Below, piece after piece: positions 25,801 to 39,100 of a stretch of 64,000 bases of DNA. Source of the DNA: Malurus cyaneus samueli (taxonomy: Eukaryota > Chordata > Aves > Passeriformes > Maluridae); NCBI GenBank assembly GCA_009741485.1, contig CM019216.1, forward strand, positions 40,623,842 through 40,687,841, in the 5' to 3' direction. How positions within the stretch are numbered: the stretch's first letter is position 1; every line of letters begins with the position of its first letter. The translations under genes and the position numbers were made by a program. The notes under the pieces were generated by a model, which saw nothing but the letters and a program-made list of their open reading frames with translations, searched no databases and was not told the origin of the DNA.

Positions 25801-27964
25801 TGCTGTGAATGTGACCCAAGAAAGAAAGAAAAAGCAAGTCTTCCTGGCTTACCATTCATAAAATATTCCTATAAGTTGCAGGCCTGATACTTTGATAAGA
25901 TAATGGCTAATATTTCAGTTCTTTTGTATTACCAGCACTGTTAAACCTTAAAGATGCATTGTGTGTTTCACAGCTATTTCAATTAAAATGACAAGGCTTT
26001 TACAAGACAGTTTAGTCTCTTTGCTGAGCTGACCAATTTTTTTGACACAGAAACTCTTAAATCAAAGGGTGGGAAGATGGGAATTTTACAGTAGTACACT
26101 ACTTCCCAGTCTGCACTGGACACTCACCACCTGTTTTCACGAGCTGTTGCACCAAATTCCTTGCCAGAGTTGCAGAAAACCCGGCTGGTTTGACGGAGCT
26201 CGTGTTCCTATTGTGAGTCTCAGATTTCAAGACCCAAATAGTAGATTTTTGTTTGGCGAAAGTGAGCATATTCTGAGATTTAAGGACACCTTCTCAGCTT
26301 CCTAAATCCCTGTTCCCTGACCCTGGTTTCTAATCCTGTGTCCTTCCTGGTGTTGATTTTATCACACTACTCTTATTCCTTGAAGAATAGAGGCCAGTGA
26401 CCTCTGCTTAAAATGAGATTGTAGTTAAGAAAGCAGTTATTTAGGAAAACAGCACCTCCTTGTTTAACAAAGAGATTCTGCATGCTCTGTGTGCTTCCTG
26501 TGATGACCCAGATGTATCTTGTCCCTGTCAGTGTGGCTGGAGAGTGACCAGATGGCTTCCCACCTCAGTAAGCATCAACAGGGCAATGGTCAAGAAAGCC
26601 TGGCACATAGATTTTTTATCATCAGGAGTGAAAAACCCTTGCAAGAACACAGCTTAATTTTTGAGTTACAGGTTGATTTTATAAGACAGACAGCAAAGCT
26701 CAACCCTGTCTGGCCTCAGAAGGCCACTGCTATAATGAAAAACAAAGCTGAGTGTATCTGATGCAGTGACTGTCAAAAGGAAGTCATTCAGAGCTGGTTT
26801 GAGACAGCAGCCGCTGTCTGATGGGCACTCAGGACACAGGATGGGTCAGAGTGTTTAAGGTAATTGTGAGCTGGCCAGCTGACAGCTGAAGATCTGCAGT
26901 GAATTTGCAGCTGGGACAGAGTTTCAGAGGGAGGAGCCTCTCCCCCCAACAAGTGGCTGCATATCAAGGAAAGGTGGGCTTCTGCCACTCGGTTTTCCTT
27001 TCCAATCAACAGCTGAAGCAAAGGGAGAGGTGTGTTCTCCCATCAGGAGAGGTGAGACAAAGGCACATGAAAGCCAGGTGGGGGTTCTGCACCACACAAG
27101 CACCCACGAAGGGAGCAGGAAGGTCCTGCCACCCCACAGGAGCACCATGTCTGAGCAGCCCTGATGCAGCTGGGCATTTGGGACCTGTCATCATCACAGC
27201 TCTGGAATCAGGGGAAGTGTTTCTTTGCTCTTTTTGCCAAGCCTGGAATTCCTGAAACACAGGACAAAATTAAACAACTGAGTCCCCTAGGGAAAAAAAA
27301 AAAAAGACCTTGTTTGCTTAACTTATAGCAGGTCTTCAGAAAATCCAAGCCCAAGTGACCTTGTTAGAGGGAATTGCATGGGCTCTTGACTCCAACACAG
27401 TGTATAAATCCAGAACTCACACCATAATCTCCTTCTGTCATGTCTTTAATCACTATTGTGACATACTTTTAATGGGAAATTTCAGCAAGAAATCAGTTCC
27501 TCTTAAAACTTTCCTCTAATGAAAAATGAGAAATGAATGAAAGGAATGAATGAAAAATATTAGCATCATAAAATCAGTCACAATTGAACCCTTTTCCCAA
27601 GAGACACGCTGTCTTTCTAGTCAGTTCTTGGTTTGTTTTGCTTCAGTTCAGTTCTTTGCCTCTCTGCCTTTACTATTTCATGATGTTTTACTGTGGAGGC
27701 TTGATCTCCAGCCATGAAAGTGATTTCAGATTTGCTGAGAGCCCCACAGCTTCTGTGCCCTGGGAACCTGTGGATTGAAAGCCTTTGTGTGTACGATGGG
27801 CTTGGCTGTGCCACTCTCTGCTCCGTGGCTAAAAGTAGCTGGCATTAAAATGAGCTGCCCTTCTTACTGAGTGGCATCTTGTAAAAATCAGCCCATCTCC
27901 TGCATGTTACATGTAACAAATGTAAGGGAGCTGGGTGCTTTGTTGTCAGAGAGTTGTAGTGTGG

Positions 27965-28225
27965 CTTGTTTTGGAAAGAAGTTTCAGTAACATCCAGTCC
28001 CAACTCCCCTGCCATAGGCAGGGACACCTCCCACTAATCCAGGTTGCTCAGGATCCAAATCCAGCCTGGCCTTGAACCCTACCAGAGATGGAGCATCCAC
28101 AACTTCTGTGGGCAACTCTGTGCCCGTGTCTCACCACTCTCCTGGTGATGAATTTCTTCCTAATATCCAATCTAAACCTACCCTCTTTCAGTTTAAAGAT
28201 ACTCCCTCTTCGCATGTGGAGAGAG
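27965..28225 (-). mobile_element. CR1 LINE 3' fragment
   Basis: Minus-strand CR1 tail. The + strand shows the familiar avian string: CATCCAGTCCCAACTCCCC, GGCAGGGACACCTCCCAC, CCAGGTTGCTCAGGATCC, TGGCCTTGAACCC, GGAGCATCCACAACTTC, TTTCTTCCTAATATCCAA and CCCTCTTTCAGTTTAAAG. It is truncated at its 5' end near 28225 and its terminal octamer repeats are not clearly kept at 27965. Non-functional. Confidence 0.9.
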
Positions 28226-28910
28226 GATACCCTGGGAGGGATATTTGGAGTTTACAAAGGTGTTGGTCACTTTTCCACATTAATTGCCACTATCCAATAC
28301 CCAGCCTGATAGATAAACCCCAGAATTCTGTGCTTTCAGCCTCAATGGGTGAACCTGGCACCCAGTTAGTTTTAGCATATATTGTACATGGATGCCTAGC
28401 TGCCTCAGTTATGTGAGAGCACTTAATTGAATGTAATCCATGAAAGATTTATTCTCCTGATCAGCTTACTTGTGATTTTAGACTCACCAGATTCCAGCTG
28501 TGGCTTAAATCCATTCAGCCATCAAGCCTGTCAATTTTATTGTGAATATCCAGGTTCCCTGCCATGGCCTACATATGGGTCTCCTATTATTCTGCTTCCC
28601 ATTTACGTTGATCTAGAATAAGTCAGGCTTTCCTGATGTGATCCTTGTTTGATGTGAAAACAACCAAACAAAACAGCAAGTTCATCTCATCCTGTTGATC
28701 CAACAAGTGTGGTTCAGAAGCCCCTTTTTAACTAACTGTAGAGCTTCTGCTTCCTGCAGTGATCTTTCTACAGCACTTGATGGCCAAGAGGGATGAAAGA
28801 TTATACAAAAATAACCAAAAACAATGATATAGATTTCTGTGAACTCTCACAGCATTTGGCCAGCCACAGCTATGTGTGGCAGCTCCACTCTTTTTTGAAG
28901 CAACTGCTGC

Positions 28911-28940
28911 TTTAGGATGTTTTAGGATGTTTAGGATGTT
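28911..28940. repeat. Short tandem repeat TTTAGGATG x3
   Basis: Three head-to-tail copies of a 9-10 base unit, TTTAGGATG(T). Small local duplication. Confidence 0.85.
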
Positions 28941-29556
28941 AATTGACTTAAAAGTTTCCAATTACTTCCTGTGAGTGGTGGAAGCAAACTTAGAGGTTTG
29001 TGTTCATACATGAATTTATGCACATAGTGAGGCCCTTGTCTCTTTTCCTCAGAACCAGCTAAAGAGAAATGGCATTTCTTGACACAGACAAGGGTTTTTC
29101 TTCTTTTCCATTATTGCTTTCTATTTTCCGTGTCTGAGAGCTACAGAAATGTTCCCACATTCCACCTGTTATCAAGCTAATGACTGACAGTGGCAAGAGA
29201 CTGTGGGTTTGGGTATGGAATCTAATGGAGCTATGGAAGGTGGTTTTGAAAGTCCTTTACAACTAGTAAAAGTATAGTATCAAAAGTTATTAAAAATGTG
29301 TCCAGGGCTAATATATTTTTATTTTTTATTTCCATTTTTAGTATAGCTTGTGTTAAAGGTCCTGCGAAGGGCTAGACAAGTTCATTTCCTAATATATCTA
29401 ACTGGCCTTTCCCTTCCTGATCATGTGTTTTAGGGAATGTCTCTGAGTAGTTGGTAATATTTTAGCAAGCTCCCATTCCAGAATGGTGTTTTCTAGGATG
29501 CTCATTTGTAATTGTCTGAATTCCTCTGAGCAATGCTGTGTTCCTTAGATATTGGG

Positions 29557-29614
29557 AGAGAAAGATTTAAGCTCCTGCTGAAAGCTGGAGCTTTAAAGAG
29601 AAAGATTTAAGCTC
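29557..29614. repeat. 18-base direct repeat, 40 bases apart
   Basis: AGAGAAAGATTTAAGCTC occurs exactly at 29557-29574 and again at 29597-29614. Between them the sequence GCTGAAAGCTGGAGCTTTAA also contains partial echoes. Most likely a small local duplication. Confidence 0.9.
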
Positions 29615-32409
29615 TTTCATCACAAGAGTGATGATATTTCTGGATGCTTTGTGTATCTCTGGGAGTGCAATCTAAGTTGATTTCCTGGATGACCATGTTA
29701 TTGAACTCAGAAATGCAGGTAAAACAGAAGAAAAGAGAATTAGGAGCCAGAGTGAAATTTATCTCTGTTGTACTCATTACATGTCCATGTTTTCTGGTGG
29801 ATATTTACGTGTTCAAATCTAGTTGTCTCATTTTGGCTCAAGTCAGGATATTCAAAGTTGATGAATTTCAAGAGTGCTGAGTTTCCTCACAGTAGGACTA
29901 GCTTCCTGGAATTTTTTCTTTGTGGTGTGAACAGATAGCTGAAGGCCAGAAAAGCTGTGACCTCCTGGCTTTCAAAACCCTTCAATGACAAACCTTTCCT
30001 AGAGCGTATCTGAGAAGAAAAGCTGATCTCTGTCCAGTACCATGAGGAGATACACACCTGGGTTTTAATCTTCCACCTCTCAGCCAATGTGTAGCTGTGT
30101 TTGCTGTAAATGATAAATTCAATTCCCATCTCTGAAGTCTCTCACCAGTCTCAGAAATAAATTCACTACCCTTTTCTGGAGGCAGAAATGATAGCCCCAA
30201 CTAATTTCCATGGGGTACTTTCAAGGTTTGAAAACAGATCCAGAATCCCCATTTCCAAAATCAATTACTAGAGTTTGACTGCAGGGAGGCACGAGTGTCC
30301 AAAAACCCCAGCTTAGGTCAGCCTGCAGCCTCAGGCCAGACTCACAGCTTCTTGCACGAGGCCATCTCTGCTGGTTCCTTGGAACAGCTCTCTTGTGGGA
30401 GTGCTTGTGCCATTGTTAAAAGCTGATGAATGTGTCTTTCCAAAAGGCATTACCCTCCTCCTGCATTAGTGCATGGTTTTGACCTGCACACCACCCAGCT
30501 TGGTGACTTGTTCTGCAAAGAGTTGGGTTTTTTTTAAAATTTATTTTTGCAAATTTATTGAACCTCTAGCTTTTTACATTGTGAGAAAAAATGGATAGTT
30601 AAATAGATAGCTAGTAGCTACTTTTGTTTTGGTTACAAAAATATGGGAGGGATTTTTGCTATCATAAAGATATAGCATACTACATAGAACTACTATCATA
30701 TCCATTCTCTCTCTCTTTTTTCAATTTTTATTTTAAGTGGGTAAGTCCTTGTTATTTAATATGAGAGCTGTTCTGAAACCAATTGCCTTTCACTAATACC
30801 ACCTGAGGAGTCCTCACAGCATCCATGGGAAGTAGCACAGGTCAGCCCTGACAGGTCCAGCTCCCAGGATAAGGAATTCATTCCTATGGGAATTCAAATG
30901 TGACATCTCCAGTCATGGCTTTCTTATCGGGGCAGTTCCTCTGCATCCTAAAAACGCTGTCTCACCTGCATTTCCCTTCTCTGTTTTGCCTACTCACCAC
31001 ACTTCCTCTGCCTACACACTCATGCACATATGGAGTCCATCAGTAGGTCCATCAGGGAAGGAGATGTACTATGATCTCACCTAACTCAGCACTTCATGGA
31101 GATGTGTGTTAAAAAATCCAGAAATCATGAACACACAGGCCAAACTTCCTTATCAAACCTCTTACAGACCTGTCCCCACTGCCCTCAGGGCAGGTCTGTG
31201 CCTCTGGAAGGACTGGTAGCCCATTGCTCCTCAGATTGTCCTCAAGAGGATGGTACTGACTACTGCTGGAGACAAGCCTGAGCTAAAGTACCTTAGATCT
31301 GACCCAGAGTTGCCATTCTTATTCGGATTTAGATAGACAGTCTCTGTTTCAAGGTTGTGGTGGAAAATCCTGTTTGCCGGACATCTGCTTCAATCAGCAC
31401 AGGAGAGTTGCCTACCATGAGTTTCCATTACCTTCAGTCCAATTTGCAGGGGGAGAAGGGAATGCAGGACTGATGCCAGCTTGAAGGCTGCTGTGCTGGG
31501 TGAGGAAGAGAGGCACAATTGTTTTTTGGCTCTTGCCCACCTCCTCCCTGAATCCCTTCCTAGTGCAGGCTGCCTGGGAGCCCAGTGGGGCACCTGGGGG
31601 AGGATTTGCCTGTTTGCTTCAGCCACTAGCTGGAAGCCATGCACTGGGATTGGGAATCACTGTCCTAGAACAACAAACCAGCGATGCTATTTGTGACCCG
31701 TGGCAGTGAAAGTCCAAAACACGAAGTTAGGGCTGACACTCCCTCTCTAACTTGAGCCACTGTGCTTTTCATCACGATGCCAGGAGTTGTCAGCTGTAAC
31801 TCCGGCTTTTTTTGGCTTGTGTCACAACCTAATAAGTTATAGGCCAGCTTCTCCTGTCGATGTTTTTGCTGCACAGAAGGCTTCACATTTTGTAAGCTTT
31901 TACAGCACAGCTGTGCTCAGAGATAAAACAGAATGTGTATACAGTACAGTATGCATTCAACTGATGCACTAGATTCTTCCCACCATATGTATGGAGTGGT
32001 GTGCATTTCACTCCGATACCTCACTGCCAAAACTGCCAGAAGCAAATAAACAAATGGCGGAAGAGAGACACCATATGAGGCAGTGCCAGGCACATGACCT
32101 AGACTTCCAGAAAGAGACCCAGGCTGCTTTTAAAGGATTAAAGTGGACCATTTTTTTTTACAGCCTCACCTCCTGCCGCGTGGAATGTTCTGCCAGTGTA
32201 TGCTGTGAAGTGTGCCGGTTGTTAAAGAGCTCTTGTAGATTCCCCCTTCCTGCTAAGCAGCTGATGTTGCAGCTTCTTGTGCTCAATACTCATTTCACCT
32301 TTCTTCGATGCCAGTGATTACCCATCAAGTTTCTAAACTGAGAGAGAAGAACAATGGAGATGTGTGAAACAGTCTAATTCTGCAAGGAATGCTACTCTAA
32401 AGAGACAGA

Positions 32410-32625
32410 ACACATGTAATTAGGATAATGAGATTAATAATATTAGTAACAATTTAACGATTAATGTATAAACAAGGGAAGTGAGACAAATGGTTGTTCC
32501 ATCTCGTTCCCCACAAAAAAAGTCACTAAGTTGCATTTCACAGCAATGATGGTGAAGATGCCTGTAATAAACTGACATAAACGTTAATTACATAGTTATG
32601 TAATTAATTTAAATGGTAATTCTAT
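32410..32625. promoter_or_regulatory. Candidate conserved element with TAATTA palindrome
   Basis: A very AT-rich stretch with many TAAT cores (GTAATTAGGATAATGAGATT, ACGATTAATG). It contains a perfect 24-base inverted repeat at 32584-32607: TTAATTACATA, GT, TATGTAATTAA. TAATTA is the classic homeodomain core. Enhancer function is inferred from motif density only. Confidence 0.3.
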
Positions 32626-33761
32626 TCCTGGAACTCACACTCAGAATATGAAAAGACAATTCCTCAGCTTCTTTTCTCTCTGACCAGCCTGTTGCTAATG
32701 AAAAGATGATGGCTACCACCGTGGCGGTCCTCCTGCTAGTAGTACTGGGAAACACAGAGGGATTTTCCTGTCTACTGGCCTCAATCTTATGTTAGGCTGA
32801 ACATCTGTCATCACCCCAGTGGTTATCTTGCTGGCTCTTGCCTTTGCCTAAGCTTAACTTCCCTCATGATTGTGTGGGGGGCAAGTAGGTGCTTTCTTCA
32901 CTTTACAGTACCTTTAGGTACAGATGGAAAAAGTGCACTAAGAATGGCAGGGGTCAAGGCCATTCCTGCGCTTTACAAAGCTGATGCACAGCGCAAAGTG
33001 ATATGGATGCAGGCAAGAAAACTGGGGCTAGAACTCTGATGGAATAAGATAGGGAATAGAAAACTGTGTGAATTTTTTTGGATAGCAGCAATATTTAGTA
33101 GTTTAAGAATGTGATTATAGTGCTCACATGGAGCTGGTTCTTTGCTCGATGCGTTTGCACTTCCTTGTAGTGGTAGTAATTAGAGTGCCAGTTTCCTCCA
33201 AGCCTTGCTGCTCTGCCTGCAATATACTCTGTGACCAAGACACAGAGCTCTATGTCTCAGTTCCGCAGTGGGGAATTTGTAGAGCTGTGCAGAGTGGATG
33301 AAAGACCAAAAGCCACATTTCTCCTTAGACAGGAACATCCCTTCGACTTAGACTTAAACTGAGACAAATAAGTCTCTGTGCTGGCAACAGAACAGGCAAA
33401 TGCTCGGTTTACAGCCCGGGGTGGAGAAATATCAGGAGTACTTTGCTCTCTGAATATTGCAGAGCCCACCAGGCTGCTTCAAGCCCAGCCCTTGAATGGA
33501 GTACCCAGGGCACTCACTGTGCAGGGGTGTGATTTTGGCAGCTCCCAGCTCTGCAGCTGTGGTACCAGTTTTGCAGAGGAATGTCCTTTCTCCATATTAT
33601 TTCTTCCCTATTGAAGCAATAGCTCCATTTTTGAGAAAAATTAGACAAACTTGTGGCAGCAGACCTATTGCACAGGCCAGCAGCGGGATTTCAGCAGGCC
33701 TGGCAACACAATGGGTGACACATTCGAGGTGACCCTGGATAGTCCATAGAACAGTGAGTAA

Positions 33762-33840
33762 ACTGATTCCTAAAGTGAGGAAACTGAACCTAAAGGTCAG
33801 GGCTATAAGCAAGGTTATTAGCTAAGTATTTGCAATATAT
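33762..33840 (-). mobile_element. Possible MIR SINE relic
   Basis: The + strand reads AAAGTGAGGAAACTGAACC and shortly after GCAAGGTTATTAGCTAAGTA. This resembles the minus-strand MIR core, which usually reads GATGAGGAAACTGAGGC and then CCAAGGTCACACAGCTAGTAAG. The match is partial and could be chance; it is weaker than the copy at 60143-60285. Confidence 0.4.
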
Positions 33841-34062
33841 ATTGGCAAGTAGGAGCTATCTGAGGGGCAAACACATAGGAGTTGGGAATAAACACATGGG
33901 AGTTTGAAGAAGCTGACAGTGCCACCATGAAATGGTAGGGGTGGCATGTAAATACTTGTGCATATGCCTGAGGAGACATCAGTGCTAACTGGGAGCTTGC
34001 AGAGTCTGGTGAAGCCCTGAGGGATGCTTTTCAAGACAGGAGTTGGGAGTGAAAAGTTGGAA

Positions 34063-34155
34063 AGAGAATCATAGAATCATTAAGGCTGGAAAAGACCTTT
34101 AATATCATCAAGCCCAACTGTCAAAATTGATCATCAATTCCAACCATCAAAATCA
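34063..34155 (-). mobile_element. CR1 LINE 3' tail (short)
   Basis: The + strand begins GAATCATAGAATCATTAAGG and continues CTGGAAAAGACC, ATCATCAAGCCCAACTGTC. This is the reverse of a CR1 end with its ATTCTATG-type terminal repeat. Only about 90 bases remain, a typical 5'-truncated insertion. Confidence 0.88.
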
Positions 34156-35339
34156 GAATTACAGTGAGGTGGCAAAACATGCAGGCTTCTGCTGTGTGGT
34201 GAGGGGCCAGATGAGTCAGGGACAGAGGTGACAAGCTGTTTGGGTGAATGCAGAAGACAGAAAAATATGTTTCTTTCTGTTTCTTTTTCTAGTGGAAGCA
34301 TCCCCAATTTTAAAGTCTATCTTTAAGAGTTAAAGTAGTATCTTTTTTTTTTTTTTCTGAAAAAAACAATGCACAGAGTTGAAAAGGAAGGTGTAGTCTG
34401 GTAAACCTTGGGGCCTGACATAAAATGCTGGGAACAGTGAGAAGTGGATTACCTTAGATTCAGAAACCTGGTTGAAGATCTACTCACAACTGCTCCCTGA
34501 GGAAGATGGCAGTGAAAGGAGTTGGGAACATGGAGGTGTTTTTCAGCACATTTCATCCTGTTGTGACAGAAAGGAGAAAACTCAGAATGGGACTACTCAG
34601 ATCCCAAGGCAAGTTGGGAAGATAAATTATGGTCAGTTGCCTCCCATTACCTGAAAAAATCTGTGTGCTCTGAGCCTTCTTATGAGTTTGAACAGACAGC
34701 TTCCTGGTTTTTAGACATGATATATGTTACTGGAATCCCTCCAAATGACAGAGGGTTGCAGTGGGCAGTAGAGAACATGGGCATGCCACTGTGATTTGGG
34801 AATAACTTTCTGCCACTGTAGGGAGCAAGCTCAGAAATGTTTGTGTTAGGTCCCGTTTGTCAGTGGGAACATGGCATCCCACAGGGACTTCTTACTTAAA
34901 ATAGAGTGGAAATCCTGGAAAAGGGGGGCTACCTCATTTGGACTATATCAGCCTAGTACATCTTTGAAAGTAAAACTTTGAATAAAAGCCTCAATAAAAG
35001 GTGGCAGGATACAAGGGAGAAGTTCTGTACCTGGTGTTAGACCCAAAGGCAGCGGTGATATTGTGACCTCAGTCCTTGACCTCCAGCCGGGCTGCTGGGA
35101 ATTATAATGAACGGTCCTCAGCACCAGTCAGGTTTTGCTTTTTTCCTGCTTGTACGTGCCACTATCCCACCTTTTATTGCAGCCATTCATCATCAGCAGA
35201 AAGACTGGGAAATGATATTAGGGTTGTAGAATATGTCATTTGTATCAAAGCTTTTCCTTCTTTCTTTTCACCCTCTCCTTGCCCGTTCTCCTGCCCACGT
35301 TCCATTCCTACTGGGTCTTGCCCCGCTCTCCAGACCAGT

Positions 35340-36010
35340 CATCCCATGGCCCAGCTCATAAACAATTGCTTTAATAATATTAGGGCCACTCCGTTTTGGT
35401 GTGCGAATGGCCCAAGTGACATATGGGTTGTAACCAGAGCAGGAAGAGATTTTTATTTTCACCCTTTAAAGGGTCACAGAAAATACTGAGAATAGGACCC
35501 TGCCTGCCTTGCACTGACCCCAGACAAGCATTTATGGCTGTGCAGTAGCTTGCAGACACAGCCTGTTGGAGGAAAGCTTTACCAGCCAGACCTGGCCATT
35601 GTTTTTCCTTCTCTGCATTTATTCAAAGCGCAGAATCATTTATATACCACGAAGATGGGAATTGAAGAAAAAGAGTACATGTAGAATTTACCAGCTGTTT
35701 AAGTCTTATTGTTACCTTCTGTATCGATCAAATCCGTTGCCTCTTAATTGGATATTGACTGTTGTGAGGCAAATAAGGCAAGCTGTCAGTGGGGGAAGGG
35801 ATGGGGCACGAGGTTTGTCTTAATGGTGTGTTGATCATGACTAGTCTATAAAAACCAGTGGGAGAGGAGTTCATTAAACCAGCTCGCAATTGCTTTAAAA
35901 AAATATGCTCTGAGTCAAGATGATTAATCATGTATGTGACACCGCAATCAGAGAAAATCCGCATTGTTGCTCTGGTATTTACAATGCAAAAGCTTGAAAT
36001 ACGCAAATGC
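35340..36010. promoter_or_regulatory. Candidate conserved intronic elements
   Basis: Two repeat-free parts stand out: 35340-35440 (CATAAACAATTGCTTTAATAA, CGTTTTGGTGTGCGAATGG) and 35730-36010 (CTCTTAATTGGATATTGAC, GCTCGCAATTGC, AAGATGATTAATCATGTATG, ACGCAAATGCC). They combine E-box-like CAATTG, TAAT and retained single CpGs, a texture typical of deeply conserved enhancers. A cross-species alignment is needed to prove it. Confidence 0.3.
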
Positions 36011-36121
36011 CTGAATACATTGAAACAAATTCACTGGGGACAGTGACTGTTTGGTCTGTGAGCCTTAGCTAACCCTTACCAACATCTGAGGGGTTTTTTT
36101 CCCTGGTGCATATTTTTGGGA

Positions 36122-36163
36122 TTTTTTTCTTTTTCTTTTTTTCTTTTTTTTTTTTTTTTTTTT
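36122..36163. repeat. Poly-T tract with interspersed C
   Basis: T-rich run with three C interruptions ending in about 20 uninterrupted T. Although it precedes a TTTTCTGGCAG string near 36205, no exon could be recognised after it. Confidence 0.9.
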
Positions 36164-39100
36164 GACTCCTTGTGTTGTGTTTTGTCTCCCTGCTTTTCTG
36201 GCAGGCTCATTGGAAACGTGTGCTTGCCCTGTGCCCAAGTCTGTCACCTGGACAGGGGAATCCTTGTAGAAATGGCAGCAGTGACAAAGGATACTTGAGC
36301 TACCTGACAGTAAAACACACAGAATACTGTGGAAATTGATTTTATCTCGTAAATGATAATAATTAGGGAACGTGAAGAGAGAAGGAAAGCTTATTGACTA
36401 TGCTGGTGTGAGCTACCTGTTACAAAAATGGAAGATCCCGGCAAGTCTGTAGTATGTTTTCATTTCTTTCCTGGCCATATTTTATGCTGCGTATTGAATA
36501 TGTTGCAATAACTGTCAGGCATGGTCCATTAGTGTCTCTGGATCAGGCCTGTCATGAATCAGGAGGGAGATTAGCAGGATAGGCTCACGTTTATGAAGAT
36601 CCCATGCAGCTGTGACTTGTTGAAAGAATGTTCAAAGGGGCAATAAACAAAGTTTATTTCAAATTATTTCAATGTTATGTGTTTGTTATGGTATTTATTA
36701 TTTGACAATTTGGAAGTGGTTATAAAAAATTTATGATATGGTTAAAGGTTTGTGCAGCTTGAAAAATGAGCTTTTGAGGAAGCCACCTGAATGCTTCTCA
36801 TATATCATCGTGCCATGGACTGTCAGGGAAAGGGTAGCACAGGAAAGCTGCAGAAACTGCCTGGCTATTGGCCCATAGAGGAAGGAAGAGTCCGTAAGTC
36901 TGGAATGCAGTGGGAATGTGAGGTTTAATGCAGAGTTTTCACTTGACAGCATTAGACAGTTCCCTGCTTAAACAACTGGATCAAGACTATGCCACTTTGG
37001 CTTGCTGGTGGGCCTGAGTCATTTAACATCTCAAACCTTCTACTCCTCTTCCTCCAAAAATTAGAAAAGTGATCCAGGGCAGTAGAAACTGCTAGTTTTG
37101 CTTCAGTTGCTCTTTCTGGATGTATTGGACGACTGAAAGCAATCACCAGTTTCTTCTAGGTATTTAAGGACTGTGGTAGAAAGGGCCATAAATGTACAGC
37201 ATTGCAAACTGTGCAAAAAGAAAATCCTGAATTAGCCTGGAAGGATGAGAAGTCCAGCAGGAAATCAGGGTTCTTCTACAAAGTATATGAAACAGAACAG
37301 GGGAAAGGGGAGAAAAAGGTTTATGGGATCCAGAAAGCTGAATCCATTTTTTGGTGTAATTTTTAAAAGCAGTAGGATGGAAGTTATTACTTTAGCAGGC
37401 ACTAGAGTAGTGCTGTTATTAGTATTTCCTTTTGATTCACATATAATATTCCTTACATTATAATAGAGTTCGCAGCTTGCATTTTAAACATAAACTGTGG
37501 AGAATTTTATACCGTGAAATCCTGAGTGAAAAATTTAATGCATAAATCTGGACCATTCAGAGCCATAGCCTGTGGAAGGCAAGCATTAAAAAAATATTAA
37601 AAAAAGATCCTTAAATAACTGTTTTTCAGATTTGCAGGCACATTTGTTTGGATTTTTTAGCGTGCTTCAGTTATGCAAGAAAATGAACGTGACAGTCCTC
37701 AGTTGCTTTGACAAGGATAATTTCAGAAACACTGCCCTATCATTCCACAGTTTGGCACCTTCTCCTTCTTTGTTGTAATGCATTTTTTCTGGGTCGGCTT
37801 TTCTCAGCAAAACTGCCTGTTTGTCAGGAGATTTTACATGCGCTCAGAAAGGGATGATGAGGTGGTGTGGGCTGGGTTTGGTTAGAATAGCAGGCTTGAC
37901 CTGGTGATTATTTATTTTTAAAGTCAGGGAGTATTTTGTCTGTCAGCACAGTGGAGAAGTTTGCAGGATATTCAGAATTATGTATTTTCTCAGGGCTTAA
38001 TTCACACTGGCCAGATCGCTGGCCCCTGAAATCAGTTCCACACCAAACCTTCTCCTAAACACGTGGACTCGAGATGTTTTTCTAATCCAGTCTGCCATTA
38101 GTGGTTTTGCGTTCAGGTTTTGGGTTTGCTTTTGAAACGGCCACTAAAGTTTGCACAAAGGTTAGAGTTTAGGTCTGGATTCATCACTGTCTGTACTGGA
38201 CGTGTCACAGTAGGGCACCAGCAGCTGTGAGCAGGAGCTGTGACAACAATGGGGACCTTGTCTTGCCAGCAGGGGATTGAACCTCATTCTCTGCTTGGGG
38301 AAGCATCTTCGCAGGGACATATTTGCTCCTTTTTTGGGGCCACAGAACTTCACTCTGGGAAAGGGACTCAGCTGAGTGCCAGGGAGAGGTTTCAATGAAG
38401 CCTGTGGAGAGATACCAGGCAGCAAAATGGAAACAAAACCAGTCTCCTGCAGTACTCCTCCCCTCTTCTCAGGACCTGGGAAGAGCTGCACATGCAGTCC
38501 CAAGGTTTGGCTCATCACAGTAATGTTGTTCTGCTGGTTTCTTTCCATTGGTGCCTTCTTCCAGCATGAGCAAAGTCTCGGTTCCCAACGTCAGCGATGG
38601 GTGAAGAAGTGCACGTGTGTGTTGGTACATGTGCTCATGTGGCATGTTTGGGGAGAGAAGAGGAGGCAACAAGTCAGCAAAAGCCCTTCTGGCTTTGCTT
38701 TGCATACTTAATAAAGAAGTTACAAGAGGTCATATTCCCAATTTCTTTTTAACTTTGTAGATCACCTCCAGTAGACAGATTGTCTCGCAGACCACTTCCC
38801 CTCCCCTTGGCGATCAAATAACATTCCTGTGGTGACTACAGCAGTTGCTTACATGGAAAAATAACATTAGGAAAGTATTTAATGTATTTTTAGCTGTCTT
38901 TAAATGCATTTTAGCAGCTGGAAACAAGGGGAGTTAGTAGCATGTGACCTGCAAGCTCTCCATAGACCACCACCAAGTGTGCAGAGAGCCGCTGCTGGTA
39001 AAGAGACCCCAGGCTGGAAAATGTTGGGTAGGGTGGTCATCTCTAACCTGTACCCTTCACAGGAGGTCAGGCTAAAGGGATAACCTCAATTTTTATGGGA

